Positions 1 through 6,942 of a stretch of DNA of 7,921 nucleotides are shown here, piece after piece (position 1 is the first letter of the stretch; every line of letters starts with the position of its first letter). Origin of the DNA: Chitinophagaceae bacterium (GTDB lineage Bacteria > Bacteroidota > Bacteroidia > Chitinophagales > Chitinophagaceae). The position numbers and the translations under genes are program-made. The stretch is from positions 1-7,921 of the forward strand of contig JAGOUF010000090.1 of assembly GCA_018061385.1 (NCBI GenBank), in the 5' to 3' direction. The notes under the pieces are model-generated. The model did no database searches. It saw only the letters and a list, made by a program, of their open reading frames with translations, and was not told where the DNA came from.

Positions 1-518
1 CCATGCAAAAAGCCATTGAAGCAAGCGATATAATGATACAGTCTTCAAAAAAATCTTATTTGCCTAAGCTAAATGCGTTTGGATCTTATCAATTTAACGA
101 TGCAAGTATGTTTGGTTTTAGTGCCAACGCATATTTAGCAGGAATACAACTTTCGTGGAATATTTTTAAAGGCAATAAAACAAAAAATACAATTGCCACA
201 CAAACTATTGAACGCAATAAAATTACCCAAGAATTAGAGCAACAAAAAGAACAAAGTACACTTGAAGTAGCTAAAAATTTAAGAGATATTGACGTAGCAA
301 ATGCTACCATACTGCAACACAATAAAGCCATTGAAAAAGCAACCGAAGCACTAAGAATAGTACAAGATCGGTACAAGCAAGGCTTGGTAAATACAATAGA
401 TGTACTAACAGCTTCGAATCAATTGTCACAGCAAAAATTAAATCTTCAACAAACCACTCTTGAGCTACATGTAGCACAAGCATATTTACAATTATTAACT
501 GCATCAAACACAAAATAA
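1..518 (+). CDS. TolC-like outer-membrane efflux protein, 3' part (5' end outside window)
   Basis: This is the C-terminal part of an outer-membrane channel of the TolC/OEP family, which forms a trimeric duct that carries substrates from an RND pump across the periplasm and outer membrane. About 171 residues are visible. They follow the second structural repeat: a helix ending in SYLPKLNAFGSY (residues 18-29 from the first visible Met), a beta strand AGIQLSWNIFKG (46-57), a long Gln/Glu-rich helix (about 60-115), then the hallmark RYKQGLVNTIDVLTA (123-137) and a final helix rich in Leu, Gln and Ala. Family members are usually 420-480 residues, so over half, including the signal peptide, lies upstream. 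The Met at position 3 is almost certainly internal. The stop is 11 nt before the adaptor gene, which fits one operon. The family call is firm; substrate cannot be read from it. Confidence 0.9.
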   Translation, partial: MQKAIEASDIMIQSSKKSYLPKLNAFGSYQFNDASMFGFSANAYLAGIQLSWNIFKGNKTKNTIATQTIERNKITQELEQQKEQSTLEVAKNLRDIDVANATILQHNKAIEKATEALRIVQDRYKQGLVNTIDVLTASNQLSQQKLNLQQTTLELHVAQAYLQLLTASNTK

Positions 519-529
519 ATTTCGTTACA

Positions 530-1630
530 ATGAATACAATTCAAAAAATAATTTCATCGGTAGTATTGGTAAGTGTTATTACTGGTTGTTCTTCTAAAGA
601 AGAAAATAAAAATGAAACTGCTCAAACAAATACACCGATTGAAGTAACAGTAGGAAAGCCTAGTGAAAACAATGACAATAGTTTGGCCGTTAGCGGACAA
701 ATTGAATCTTCTCAAACGGTGAATATTAGCACAAGAATTATGGGTTATATAACCAAGCTAAATGTTAAAGTAGGCGATTATGTAAAAGCAGGACAACTAT
801 TGGCAAGCATAAATAGTACAGATATTGTTGCAAAAAGAGCACAAGTAGATGCAATGATTGGCGAAGCTGATGCTGCATTTCAAAATGCTCAAAAAGATTT
901 AGACAGATTTACAATTTTAAATAAACAGCAAAGTGCAACAGCAAAAGAGTTAGACAATGTAACCTTACAATACAACTCAGTAAAAGCAAAATTAGAAGCT
1001 GCAAAACAAATGCGTAACGAGATAAATGCATCATTGGCATACACACAATTAACAGCACCATTTGCTGGTATTGTTACACAAAAATTTGCTGAAGTTGGCA
1101 GTATGGCAAACCCAGGAATGCCCATTGTAACAATAGAACAATCTGGTAGTTTACAAATAAGTGCCAATATTCCTGAAACAGAAATACAACACATTCATAT
1201 GAATGACGCAACTGTTGTTACCGTTAAATCTTTAAACAAAACCTTTCAATCAAAAATTGTACAAATTAATCCATCATCTCAATTTACTGGAGGGCAATAC
1301 GTAGTTAAAATGCAAATACCCGATGCCGATAAAAAGCAAGTGTACGCTGGCATGTACGTAAATATTTCTATTCCATTAAAAGGGAAAAATGTACAAAAAA
1401 CAACTTCAACAAATAGCATCACCGTACCTACAACAAGTATTGTAAATAGAGATCAATTAACTGGCTTATATGTAGTAAATAACAACACTGCTTTTTTACG
1501 TTGGGTGCGTTTAGGTAAACTATATGGTAACAATATCGAAGTGTTATCTGGTTTATCTGCAAATGATGAATATGTAGTAGACGCAAAAGGAAAGCTCTAC
1601 AATGGAGCTACAATTACCATTAAAAAATAA
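530..1630 (+). CDS. RND efflux periplasmic adaptor lipoprotein (membrane fusion protein)
   Basis: This is the periplasmic adaptor that bridges the RND pump and the TolC-like channel. It begins with a lipoprotein signal: Lys6, a hydrophobic stretch 7-18, and the lipobox VITGC with Cys20 as the likely lipidated residue, so it should be anchored in the inner membrane. The order is typical of the HlyD/AcrA family: first half of the lipoyl domain (about 62-95, with GYITKLNVKVGDYVKAGQLL), a short alpha-helical hairpin (about 98-167, Ala/Gln/Lys-rich), second lipoyl half (TAPFAGIVTQKFAEVGSM, 175-192), beta-barrel (about 205-285) and a membrane-proximal domain (about 297-365). Its 366 residues are normal for the family. 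There is no Shine-Dalgarno, as usual in Bacteroidota. The start is set by the signal peptide. I saw no His- or Met-rich metal-binding segment, so the cargo is undetermined. Confidence 0.93.
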   Translation: MNTIQKIISSVVLVSVITGCSSKEENKNETAQTNTPIEVTVGKPSENNDNSLAVSGQIESSQTVNISTRIMGYITKLNVKVGDYVKAGQLLASINSTDIVAKRAQVDAMIGEADAAFQNAQKDLDRFTILNKQQSATAKELDNVTLQYNSVKAKLEAAKQMRNEINASLAYTQLTAPFAGIVTQKFAEVGSMANPGMPIVTIEQSGSLQISANIPETEIQHIHMNDATVVTVKSLNKTFQSKIVQINPSSQFTGGQYVVKMQIPDADKKQVYAGMYVNISIPLKGKNVQKTTSTNSITVPTTSIVNRDQLTGLYVVNNNTAFLRWVRLGKLYGNNIEVLSGLSANDEYVVDAKGKLYNGATITIKK

Positions 1631-1680
1631 AACCAATACAGGTTACTGTAATAGATTATTCAAGAAGAAAATTTTAAATA

Positions 1681-4600
1681 ATGAAAGAAGGATTTGCAGG
1701 TAATATAGCCAAGGCGTTTATTAAATCTAAACTTACCATACTGTTAATGGTTGCCTTTTTATTAATTGGTGGATATAGTACTTTTTTAATACCAAGAGAA
1801 GAAGAGCCACAAATAGAAGTTCCCATTGCCGACATTATGATTGGTTATCCTGGAGCTACGCCTAAAGAAGTAGAAACAAAAGTAGTTGCTCCGTTAGAAA
1901 AAATTATTTCTAACATTAAAGGTGTGGAGTATGTATACTCTACCACCATGCAAGAAAAAGCCATGTTAATTGTGCAGTTTTATGTTGGCGAAGATGTAGA
2001 ACGTTCTTTAGTAAAACTCTACAATGAGTTAATGAAGAATATGAATAAAATGCCACAAGGCGTTACGTTGCCATTGGTTAAAACAAGAGCAATAGACGAT
2101 GTGCCAGTTTTAGGTATTACTTTATGGAGTGAACAATACAGCGACTTTCAGCTGAAGCAAATGGGCGAAGCCTTAACCAATGAAGTTAAAAAAATACCCA
2201 ATGTTGCAGCCATCAATATTTTGGGTGGAAGAAATAGAGAAGTAAAAGTACTGTTGGATAAAAATAAAATGGCAGAAAACAATGTAGATTTTCTTACCAT
2301 TTCAAAACAAATACAAGCCAGCAATTTACAAATGGTAAGTGGTACATTTTTGCAAAATGATACTGCCTTTGCAGTACAAACAGGAAATTTTTTAGCAACT
2401 GCCGACGAAGTTGCCAATTTAATTGTTGGTATAAACAATCAAAAACCAGTTTACTTAAAACAAATTGCAACTGTTGAAGATGGTGCCGAAACGCCTAGCC
2501 AATATGTATTGTATGGAAAAGGAAAAGCAGACACTTCTAAAGATTTTCGAAATATATATCCTGCAATTACATTGGCCATTGCAAAGAAAAAAGGTGCTGA
2601 CGCAATGCACTTGTCTGAACAAATTTTAAATAAAGTAGAGCATTTAAAAAAAGAATTAATTCCTAACGAAGTACACATTGCCCATACACGTAATTATGGA
2701 GAAACTGCTTCAGAAAAAGTATCAGAATTGTTGTTTCATTTATTTATTGCCATTATTGTAGTTACCTTGTTTGTAATGTTGGCAATGGGTTGGCGTGGAG
2801 GATTGGTGGTATTTTTATCTGTACCAGTAACTTTTGCATTAACCTTATTTGCATATTATTCTCTTGATTATACTTTAAATAGAATTACACTTTTTGCACT
2901 GGTATTTATTACAGGAATTGTGGTAGATGATTCTATCATTATTGCTGAGAATATGCATCGGCATTTTAAAATGAAAAAATTGCCATTTCATCAAGCTGCA
3001 ATTTTTGCAATTAATGAAGTAGGTAACCCAACCATTTTGGCAACTTTTACAGTAATTGCTGCAGTATTGCCAATGGCTTTTGTATCTGGTTTAATGGGAC
3101 CTTATATGAGCCCAATGCCAATAGGGGCAAGTATTGCAATGATGCTTTCATTAATTGTAGCATTAACCCTAACGCCCTATTTAGGATATATCTTTTTAAG
3201 AGAAAAAGAAAACCATAAAAATCAAAAGCCTCCAGTTAGTTTAGAAAATACAGGCATTTATAAAATTTATAAAGCTTCTATTTTACCTATGTTAGAAACA
3301 CGTTGGAAGCGTTGGACTTTTATTATTTCTACAGTGGTTATTTTACTTGGTTCTTTGATGTTGTTTTATACAAAATCTGTTGCTGTTAAAATGTTGCCTT
3401 TTGATAATAAAAACGAGTTTCAGGTAATTATTGATATGCCTGAAGGAAGTACATTAGAAAAAACTGCAGCACTTACCAACGAAATTGCAAACTATGTATC
3501 AAAGCAAACGTTGGTAAAAGATTATCAAGCATATATTGGTACAGCAGGACCAATTAGTTTTAATGGTTTGGTAAGACATTATGATTTGAGAAGTGGCGAT
3601 AATGTTGCCGATATTCAAGTAAATCTTGTAAACAAAACAGATCGTAAACAACAAAGCCATGATATTGTAAAGAGCATGCGAGAAAGTGTACATGCCATTG
3701 CAAAAAAGTATGACGCAAATGTTAAGTTGGTTGAAGTGCCTCCTGGCCCTCCTGTTTTATCAACCATTGTTGCAGAAGTGTATGGCCCAGATTTTAATCA
3801 ACAATTGACTATTGCAGAGCAAGTAAAAAATAGATTGCAAAAAACTACCGATGTAGTTGATGTTGATTGGAGAGTAGAAAAAGATCAACCAGAATATAAT
3901 TTTGAAGTAGACAAAGAAAAAGCCATGCAATATGGTGTTGCTCCTGCACAAATTGTTGCATTTATGAATGCAGCTTTATCTGGAAAAAATGTAGGCATTC
4001 TTCATACAAAAAATTCATACAACCAAGTAAATATAAAGTTGCAATTGCCCGATGCCGATAAAACCAATATTGAAGATTTAAAAAGCTTAAAAATTGTAAA
4101 TCAACAAGGTGTTGCAATACCGATTGGTGACTTGGTACAAATCAATAAAACCATTAAAGAAAAAAGTATTTATCGTAAAAATCAAAAACGTGTTATTTAT
4201 GTAACAGCAGAAATGGCGGGAGCTTTAGAAAGTCCTTTTTATGCTATTAGTTCAATTTCGGATAGTGTTCAAAATATAAAAGTTCCTAGTGGTTATTCAA
4301 TTAAAGAAGAATATACACAACAACCGGAATTAGAAGATAATTACTCAATTAAGTGGGATGGAGAATGGCAAATTACGTATGAAGTTTTTAGAGATTTAGG
4401 CGTTGCGTTTTTAGTAGTCATCCTTATTATTTATATGCTAATTGTAGGTTGGTTTCAAAACTTTACTGTGCCAATTATTATGTTGGCTGCAATTCCATTG
4501 TCATTAATTGGTATTGTAATAGGGCACTGGATAATGGGAGCTTATTTTACTGCAACTTCTATGATTGGTTTTATTGCATTGGCAGGCGTAATGGTTAGAA

Positions 4601-4869
4601 ACTCTGTATTGCTAATAGACTTTATTAATATTCGTTTGGCCGAAGGTGTTCCTTTAAAGCAATCTATTTTAGAAGCAGGTGCTGTACGAACAACTCCAAT
4701 TTTATTAACTGCAGGAGCAGTTGCATTGGGTGCAGTTGTAATTCTATTTGATCCAATTTTTCAGGGATTGGCCATTTCTTTAATGGGAGGTACAGTTACG
4801 TCAACCTTCTTAACATTAATTGTAGTTCCATTATTGTATTATAAAATGATGCGTAATAAATATAAATAA
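1681..4869 (+). CDS. RND efflux transporter permease (HAE-1/AcrB-like)
   Basis: This is the inner-membrane, proton-driven pump of the tripartite system, expected to work as a trimer. Its 1062 residues show the duplicated RND plan: TM1 (about 14-34), a large periplasmic porter/docking loop with the early GYPGATPKEVE motif, TM2-TM6 (about 352-505), TM7 (about 546-566), a second periplasmic loop, then TM8-TM12 (about 907-1058). TM4 carries GIVVDDSIIIAEN with Asp416-Asp417, matching the paired proton-relay aspartates of AcrB (Asp407/408). The heavy-metal subfamily usually has a single Asp here, so I favour a drug/organic-type pump. In TM10 the segment VMVRNSVLLIDF places Arg973 where AcrB has Lys940. 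The start follows a 50-nt gap with a weak AAGAAG 14 nt upstream. The reading frame is intact. The family is certain, the substrate unknown. Confidence 0.95.
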   Translation: MKEGFAGNIAKAFIKSKLTILLMVAFLLIGGYSTFLIPREEEPQIEVPIADIMIGYPGATPKEVETKVVAPLEKIISNIKGVEYVYSTTMQEKAMLIVQFYVGEDVERSLVKLYNELMKNMNKMPQGVTLPLVKTRAIDDVPVLGITLWSEQYSDFQLKQMGEALTNEVKKIPNVAAINILGGRNREVKVLLDKNKMAENNVDFLTISKQIQASNLQMVSGTFLQNDTAFAVQTGNFLATADEVANLIVGINNQKPVYLKQIATVEDGAETPSQYVLYGKGKADTSKDFRNIYPAITLAIAKKKGADAMHLSEQILNKVEHLKKELIPNEVHIAHTRNYGETASEKVSELLFHLFIAIIVVTLFVMLAMGWRGGLVVFLSVPVTFALTLFAYYSLDYTLNRITLFALVFITGIVVDDSIIIAENMHRHFKMKKLPFHQAAIFAINEVGNPTILATFTVIAAVLPMAFVSGLMGPYMSPMPIGASIAMMLSLIVALTLTPYLGYIFLREKENHKNQKPPVSLENTGIYKIYKASILPMLETRWKRWTFIISTVVILLGSLMLFYTKSVAVKMLPFDNKNEFQVIIDMPEGSTLEKTAALTNEIANYVSKQTLVKDYQAYIGTAGPISFNGLVRHYDLRSGDNVADIQVNLVNKTDRKQQSHDIVKSMRESVHAIAKKYDANVKLVEVPPGPPVLSTIVAEVYGPDFNQQLTIAEQVKNRLQKTTDVVDVDWRVEKDQPEYNFEVDKEKAMQYGVAPAQIVAFMNAALSGKNVGILHTKNSYNQVNIKLQLPDADKTNIEDLKSLKIVNQQGVAIPIGDLVQINKTIKEKSIYRKNQKRVIYVTAEMAGALESPFYAISSISDSVQNIKVPSGYSIKEEYTQQPELEDNYSIKWDGEWQITYEVFRDLGVAFLVVILIIYMLIVGWFQNFTVPIIMLAAIPLSLIGIVIGHWIMGAYFTATSMIGFIALAGVMVRNSVLLIDFINIRLAEGVPLKQSILEAGAVRTTPILLTAGAVALGAVVILFDPIFQGLAISLMGGTVTSTFLTLIVVPLLYYKMMRNKYK

Positions 4870-4887
4870 TCAACTAAAAATAATTAT

Positions 4888-5196
4888 ATGAAAATGCTAA
4901 TTGTAAATAGTATAAAAGAAGATTTACAGGCTGTGCAGCAGCTTTTTGAAGAAGCAAAAATTCCTGTATTCAGTGTGTCTGAAACGGTAGGGCACAAAAC
5001 AGAACATTCCAATGATTTGCTAAACAATTGGTTTGCAAAAGGTGATGTTTCTACAGAATCTTTATTTTTTTTCAGCTTTACCAGCGATATAAAAGCAAAT
5101 GAAGGACTTCAATTAATTAAAATATACAATCAAAACAACCCAAGTAATTTTCCACTAAGAGCATTTTTGCTACCAGTAGAAGATTGCAGTTATTAA
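4888..5196 (+). CDS. Small PII/DUF3240-like protein linked to the RND operon
   Basis: This is a 102-residue soluble protein with no signal peptide. Its predicted pattern is beta (1-7, MKMLIVN), helix (8-24), beta (26-32, PVFSVSE), a variable loop with His36 and His40 (33-55), beta (57-65), helix (69-84), beta (91-97, RAFLLPVE). That is the ferredoxin-like fold shared by PII, CutA and DUF3240-type proteins, which usually form trimers and bind small ligands or metal. It starts 18 nt after the RND stop and ends 11 nt before the next gene, so it is very likely co-transcribed with the pump. A role sensing the pump's substrate or adjusting its activity is inference from position. The canonical PII T-loop Tyr and nucleotide-binding motifs are not visible, so it is not GlnB/GlnK. 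The gene is well supported; the family is a moderate-confidence call. Confidence 0.6.
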   Translation: MKMLIVNSIKEDLQAVQQLFEEAKIPVFSVSETVGHKTEHSNDLLNNWFAKGDVSTESLFFFSFTSDIKANEGLQLIKIYNQNNPSNFPLRAFLLPVEDCSY

Positions 5197-5207
5197 AACT
5201 TAACATT

Positions 5208-5390
5208 ATGAAAGAAAGAATTGTAAGAGTTACAGCAGGTACATTTATTATCAGCAGTATTTTATTGGCACAATTTGTACATCCTAATTGGATATGGTTA
5301 GCAGCATTTGTTGGTGTTAACTTATTTCAATCGTCTATTACAAAATTTTGCCCTTTAGAAACCATTTTAAAAAAAGTTGGCGTCAAATAA
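5208..5390 (+). CDS. DUF2892 (YgaP-type) small inner-membrane protein
   Basis: This is a 60-residue membrane protein with two predicted helices (about 9-24 and 27-43) and the C-terminal signature FCPLETILKKVG, with Cys48-Pro49. The layout and the CPL motif match DUF2892, the transmembrane domain also fused to rhodanese in E. coli YgaP. Here it stands alone, with no rhodanese fused or adjacent in the window. I chose the ATG at 5208 because the upstream in-frame ATG at 5184 would overlap the preceding gene and add eight residues not typical of the family. The chosen start gives an 11-nt gap, matching the operon's other spacings. It is the last gene before the terminator at 5459-5485. The function is unknown; an accessory or small-molecule-transfer role near the pump is speculative. 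Confidence 0.75.
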   Translation: MKERIVRVTAGTFIISSILLAQFVHPNWIWLAAFVGVNLFQSSITKFCPLETILKKVGVK

Positions 5391-5458
5391 AAATGTTCAT
5401 ACAACAGTAATTTATTGCTGCTTAAAAAAATTAAACGATATTTGTGTCCCCCTTTACT

Positions 5459-5485
5459 AAGGCTTCTAAATTGAAGCCTTTTTTT
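5459..5485 (+). terminator. Rho-independent terminator of the RND efflux operon
   Basis: A perfect 8-bp stem, AAGGCTTC (5459-5466) with GAAGCCTT (5473-5480), has a 6-nt loop TAAATT and runs straight into a seven-T tract (5479-5485). It lies 69 nt after the DUF2892 stop and 15 nt before the TPR gene start, so it should end the efflux transcript. A weaker hairpin, CAGTAA/TTGCTG (5405-5420, one G-T pair), lies upstream without a T-run. No other gene-like content is seen in 5391-5499. Confidence 0.85.
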
Positions 5486-5499
5486 AATAAAATATTTGT

Positions 5500-6156
5500 A
5501 TGAAGTTTTATAACATTATTATTAAGTATCGATTTTGGTTAAGCTTGTTTGCAGTAGCATTGGCCATCTTATTAAATGTAACTGGCAAAGCAGGTTTTTG
5601 GCCAACTTTTCCATTGTATTTTTTAGGTGTAATTGGCATTGCCAGTCATTTTTTTATTGGTCCATTGCGTTTAATACAAGAGCCTATGGAAGCAGGCAAT
5701 ATTGAAGAAGTGAAGAAAATTTTGGCCGGAGTTTGGTATCCTAATTTATTGTACAAACCAGTACGATCAACTTTTTACACCATTAAAGGCAATATTGCAA
5801 TGATGGATCAAGATTTTGATTCTGCTGAAAAGCATTTGAAAAAAAGCAATGAATTGGGAAGTCCAATGCCCGAAGCTGAAGGTGCCAATAAATTACAATT
5901 GGGTATGATGGCAATGCAAAAAGGCGACATGCGTCAAGGAGAAAGTTATATCAGATCTGCCATACGCTTAGGCATTCCTGATAAAGAAAGTGAAGCAGTT
6001 GCTTATTTACAAATGTGTCAAATATTTATGAACAAAAGAGAGTTTAGAGCTGCTAAAGATTATTTTAGAAAAGCCAAAGCCTTAAAGCCTAAAACTGCTC
6101 AAGTGGTTGATCAAATAAAAGAAATTGAAAAATACATTTCACGTATTCCTGGATAA
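5500..6156 (+). CDS. Membrane-anchored tetratricopeptide-repeat protein
   Basis: This is a 218-residue protein with two N-terminal hydrophobic segments (about 11-28 and 36-54) and a soluble helical C-terminal part. After a short linker (LRLIQEPMEAGN, 57-68) come about three TPR-like units: about 91-120 (YTIKGNIAMMDQDFDSAEKHLKKS), about 132-158 (LGMMAMQKGDMRQGESYIRSAI) and about 167-197 (VAYLQMCQIFMNKREFRAAKDYFRKA). These show the small/large residue spacing and the Ala-rich second helices of TPRs. Such repeats bind proteins, so a scaffold or assembly role at the inner membrane is likely, but no partner is evident. It has no Shine-Dalgarno. It sits alone between two terminators, so it is probably monocistronic. 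I do not recognise a named gene. Confidence 0.85.
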   Translation: MKFYNIIIKYRFWLSLFAVALAILLNVTGKAGFWPTFPLYFLGVIGIASHFFIGPLRLIQEPMEAGNIEEVKKILAGVWYPNLLYKPVRSTFYTIKGNIAMMDQDFDSAEKHLKKSNELGSPMPEAEGANKLQLGMMAMQKGDMRQGESYIRSAIRLGIPDKESEAVAYLQMCQIFMNKREFRAAKDYFRKAKALKPKTAQVVDQIKEIEKYISRIPG

Positions 6157-6162
6157 AATATT

Positions 6163-6192
6163 AACCCTGCAAATTTGCAGGGTTTGTTTTTT
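6163..6192 (+). terminator. Strong terminator after the TPR gene
   Basis: AACCCTGCA (6163-6171) pairs perfectly with TGCAGGGTT (6176-6184) around an AATT loop, followed by TTTGTTTTTT. The 9-bp GC-containing stem starts 7 nt after the TPR stop codon, an ideal position. The palindrome is symmetric, but there is no gene in the minus direction here and no T-run on that side, so it should act on the + strand. Confidence 0.9.
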
Positions 6193-6287
6193 GTAACCAG
6201 CGGCAGAACAAATATTTAATACCTGTGGCGTCGTTGCAAAATCCTGCTTTAGTTGTGCACTCTTCAACAAAATAACTTTACTCAACT

Positions 6288-6785
6288 ATGTTACGCATAC
6301 AACAAATTACAACAGAAGGATTAGAGCTAAATGCTTGTATTGGTTTGTTTCAAGAATATGCCAACGAATTAAATGAAGATTTATGCTTTCAAAGATTTGA
6401 CGATGAGTTAGAAAATCCATTAAAAAAATATGGACTTCCGTTAGGCTCTTTATTATTGGCATATTGGAACAACGAACCAGTTGGTTGTGTTGCATTAACC
6501 AACATTACAACCAATCAGCATAAAGAAGAAAATGTTGTACTTACTTGCGAAATGAAAAGATTGTATGTAAAACCTCAATACAGAAAATATAAAATTGGCG
6601 AAGCATTGGTCAACGAAATATTGTTACAAGCCAAGCAACTAAATTATACTGTAATGAAATTAGATACTTTAGAAAGGTTACAAGCCGCCATTCAATTGTA
6701 TCTTAAAAAAGGGTTTGTTATTAGTAACGCTTATTATGAAAATCCACTACCCAATGTGGTATATATGGAAAAGCAGTTAACGTAG
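6288..6785 (+). CDS. GNAT-family N-acetyltransferase
   Basis: This is a 165-residue cytoplasmic enzyme of the GNAT fold, expected to move an acetyl group from acetyl-CoA to an unidentified amine. The central beta strand plus acetyl-CoA loop is clear: CEMKRLYVKPQYRKYKIGEALVNEI in outline, with Cys87-Glu88 before the strand, Arg99 and Gly104. It is followed by the motif-B region, KLDTLERLQAAIQLYLKKGF (124-143), and the C-terminal NPLPNVVYMEK strand typical of this branch. One position departs from the usual Q/R-x-x-G-x-G/A: Lys102 replaces the first glycine. The length is normal. There is no Shine-Dalgarno. The gene stands alone on the + strand, converging on purN. The substrate cannot be inferred. 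Confidence 0.9.
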   Translation: MLRIQQITTEGLELNACIGLFQEYANELNEDLCFQRFDDELENPLKKYGLPLGSLLLAYWNNEPVGCVALTNITTNQHKEENVVLTCEMKRLYVKPQYRKYKIGEALVNEILLQAKQLNYTVMKLDTLERLQAAIQLYLKKGFVISNAYYENPLPNVVYMEKQLT

Positions 6786-6810
6786 TTTTTATGTACAGCA
6801 ATGAAGGATG

Positions 6811-6940
6811 TTGGAGTGCAAAAAAATGACTTTGATATCTTGGCTCTTAGAAGATTGTAGTTTCAAAAAAAATATTCTATCGTCTTGTTCGGCTCTTTGA
6901 AACTTGAAGTTTCAAAAGCAATATTCTATCGCCTTGGGCG
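6811..6940. repeat. Imperfect ~49-nt tandem repeat between convergent genes
   Basis: Positions 6842-6891 and 6891-6940 align without gaps at a 49-nt offset, with 41 of 50 bases identical by hand count. The shared core is GTTTCAAAA, two variable bases, then AATATTCTATCG. A third, decayed copy (6811-6848) keeps TTG-AGT, CAAAAAAA, CTTG and CTCTT in the same order with small gaps. Copy 2 holds two palindromes (6896-6916 and 6928-6942). Seven of the nine differences in copy 1 fall inside these palindromes and break them. A period of 49 is not a multiple of 3 and no frame stays open, so this is not coding. It fills most of the 156-nt space between the GNAT and purN stops. It may belong to a dispersed intergenic repeat family, which cannot be tested here. 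Confidence 0.8.
6896..6916. repeat. 10-bp inverted repeat inside the tandem repeat
   Basis: TTTGAAACTT (6896-6905) and AAGTTTCAAA (6907-6916) are exact reverse complements around one central G. As RNA this would form an 8-bp stem with a TTGAA (or complementary) loop. It has no T-run on either strand, so it is not a standard terminator. A protein-binding site or an RNA stem that halts convergent transcripts is possible. Confidence 0.7.
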
Positions 6941-6942
6941 AT
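6928..6942 (-). terminator. Possible weak terminator hairpin at the purN stop
   Basis: ATCGCC (6928-6933) and GGCGAT (6937-6942) form a perfect 6-bp stem with a 3-nt loop. Its base touches the last base of the purN stop codon (6942-6944). On the minus strand it is followed by AGAATATTGCTTTT, a poor T-tract, so intrinsic termination would be weak. It is part of copy 2 of the 49-nt repeat. It is the only hairpin well placed to end the purN transcript. Confidence 0.35.

Noticed and set aside
1319..1334. Shared 16-nt string encoding Pro-Asp-Ala-Asp-Lys in both the adaptor gene and the RND gene (second copy near 4047-4062).
   Set aside because: It encodes the same short peptide with preferred codons in unrelated structural contexts. 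It is too short to indicate recombination.
1637..1650. Small hairpin TACAG/CTGTA between the adaptor and RND genes.
   Set aside because: Only a 5-bp stem with no T-run. It may affect mRNA processing, but chance is the simpler explanation.
3499..3951. Minus-strand open frames inside the RND gene.
   Set aside because: They are shadows of a clearly conserved + strand gene, with no recognisable domains or signals.
5184..5207. Earlier in-frame ATG for the DUF2892 gene (68 residues instead of 60).
   Set aside because: It overlaps the end of the PII-like gene, and the added residues do not fit the family. The ATG at 5208 gives operon-like spacing.
5414..5444. Promoter-like ATTG, 19 nt, GATATTTG before the TPR gene.
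   Set aside because: Transcription would begin just before the terminator at 5459-5485, so it could not easily drive the TPR gene. Two mismatches to consensus in AT-rich DNA are weak evidence.
6253..6280. Promoter-like TTG, 17 nt, TAACTTTA before the GNAT gene.
   Set aside because: The spacing is shorter than the usual 19-21 nt and the transcript would be nearly leaderless. It is possible but not supported enough to annotate.
6801..6860. A 19-codon + strand ORF (MKDVGVQKNDFDILALRRL) after the GNAT gene.
   Set aside because: It is very short, has no ribosome site, and overlaps the tandem repeat, so no coding support beyond an open frame.
6842..6940. CRISPR-like array in the tandem repeat region.
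   Set aside because: There are only two or three units with similarity along the whole unit, so no repeat/spacer alternation, and no cas genes are nearby.
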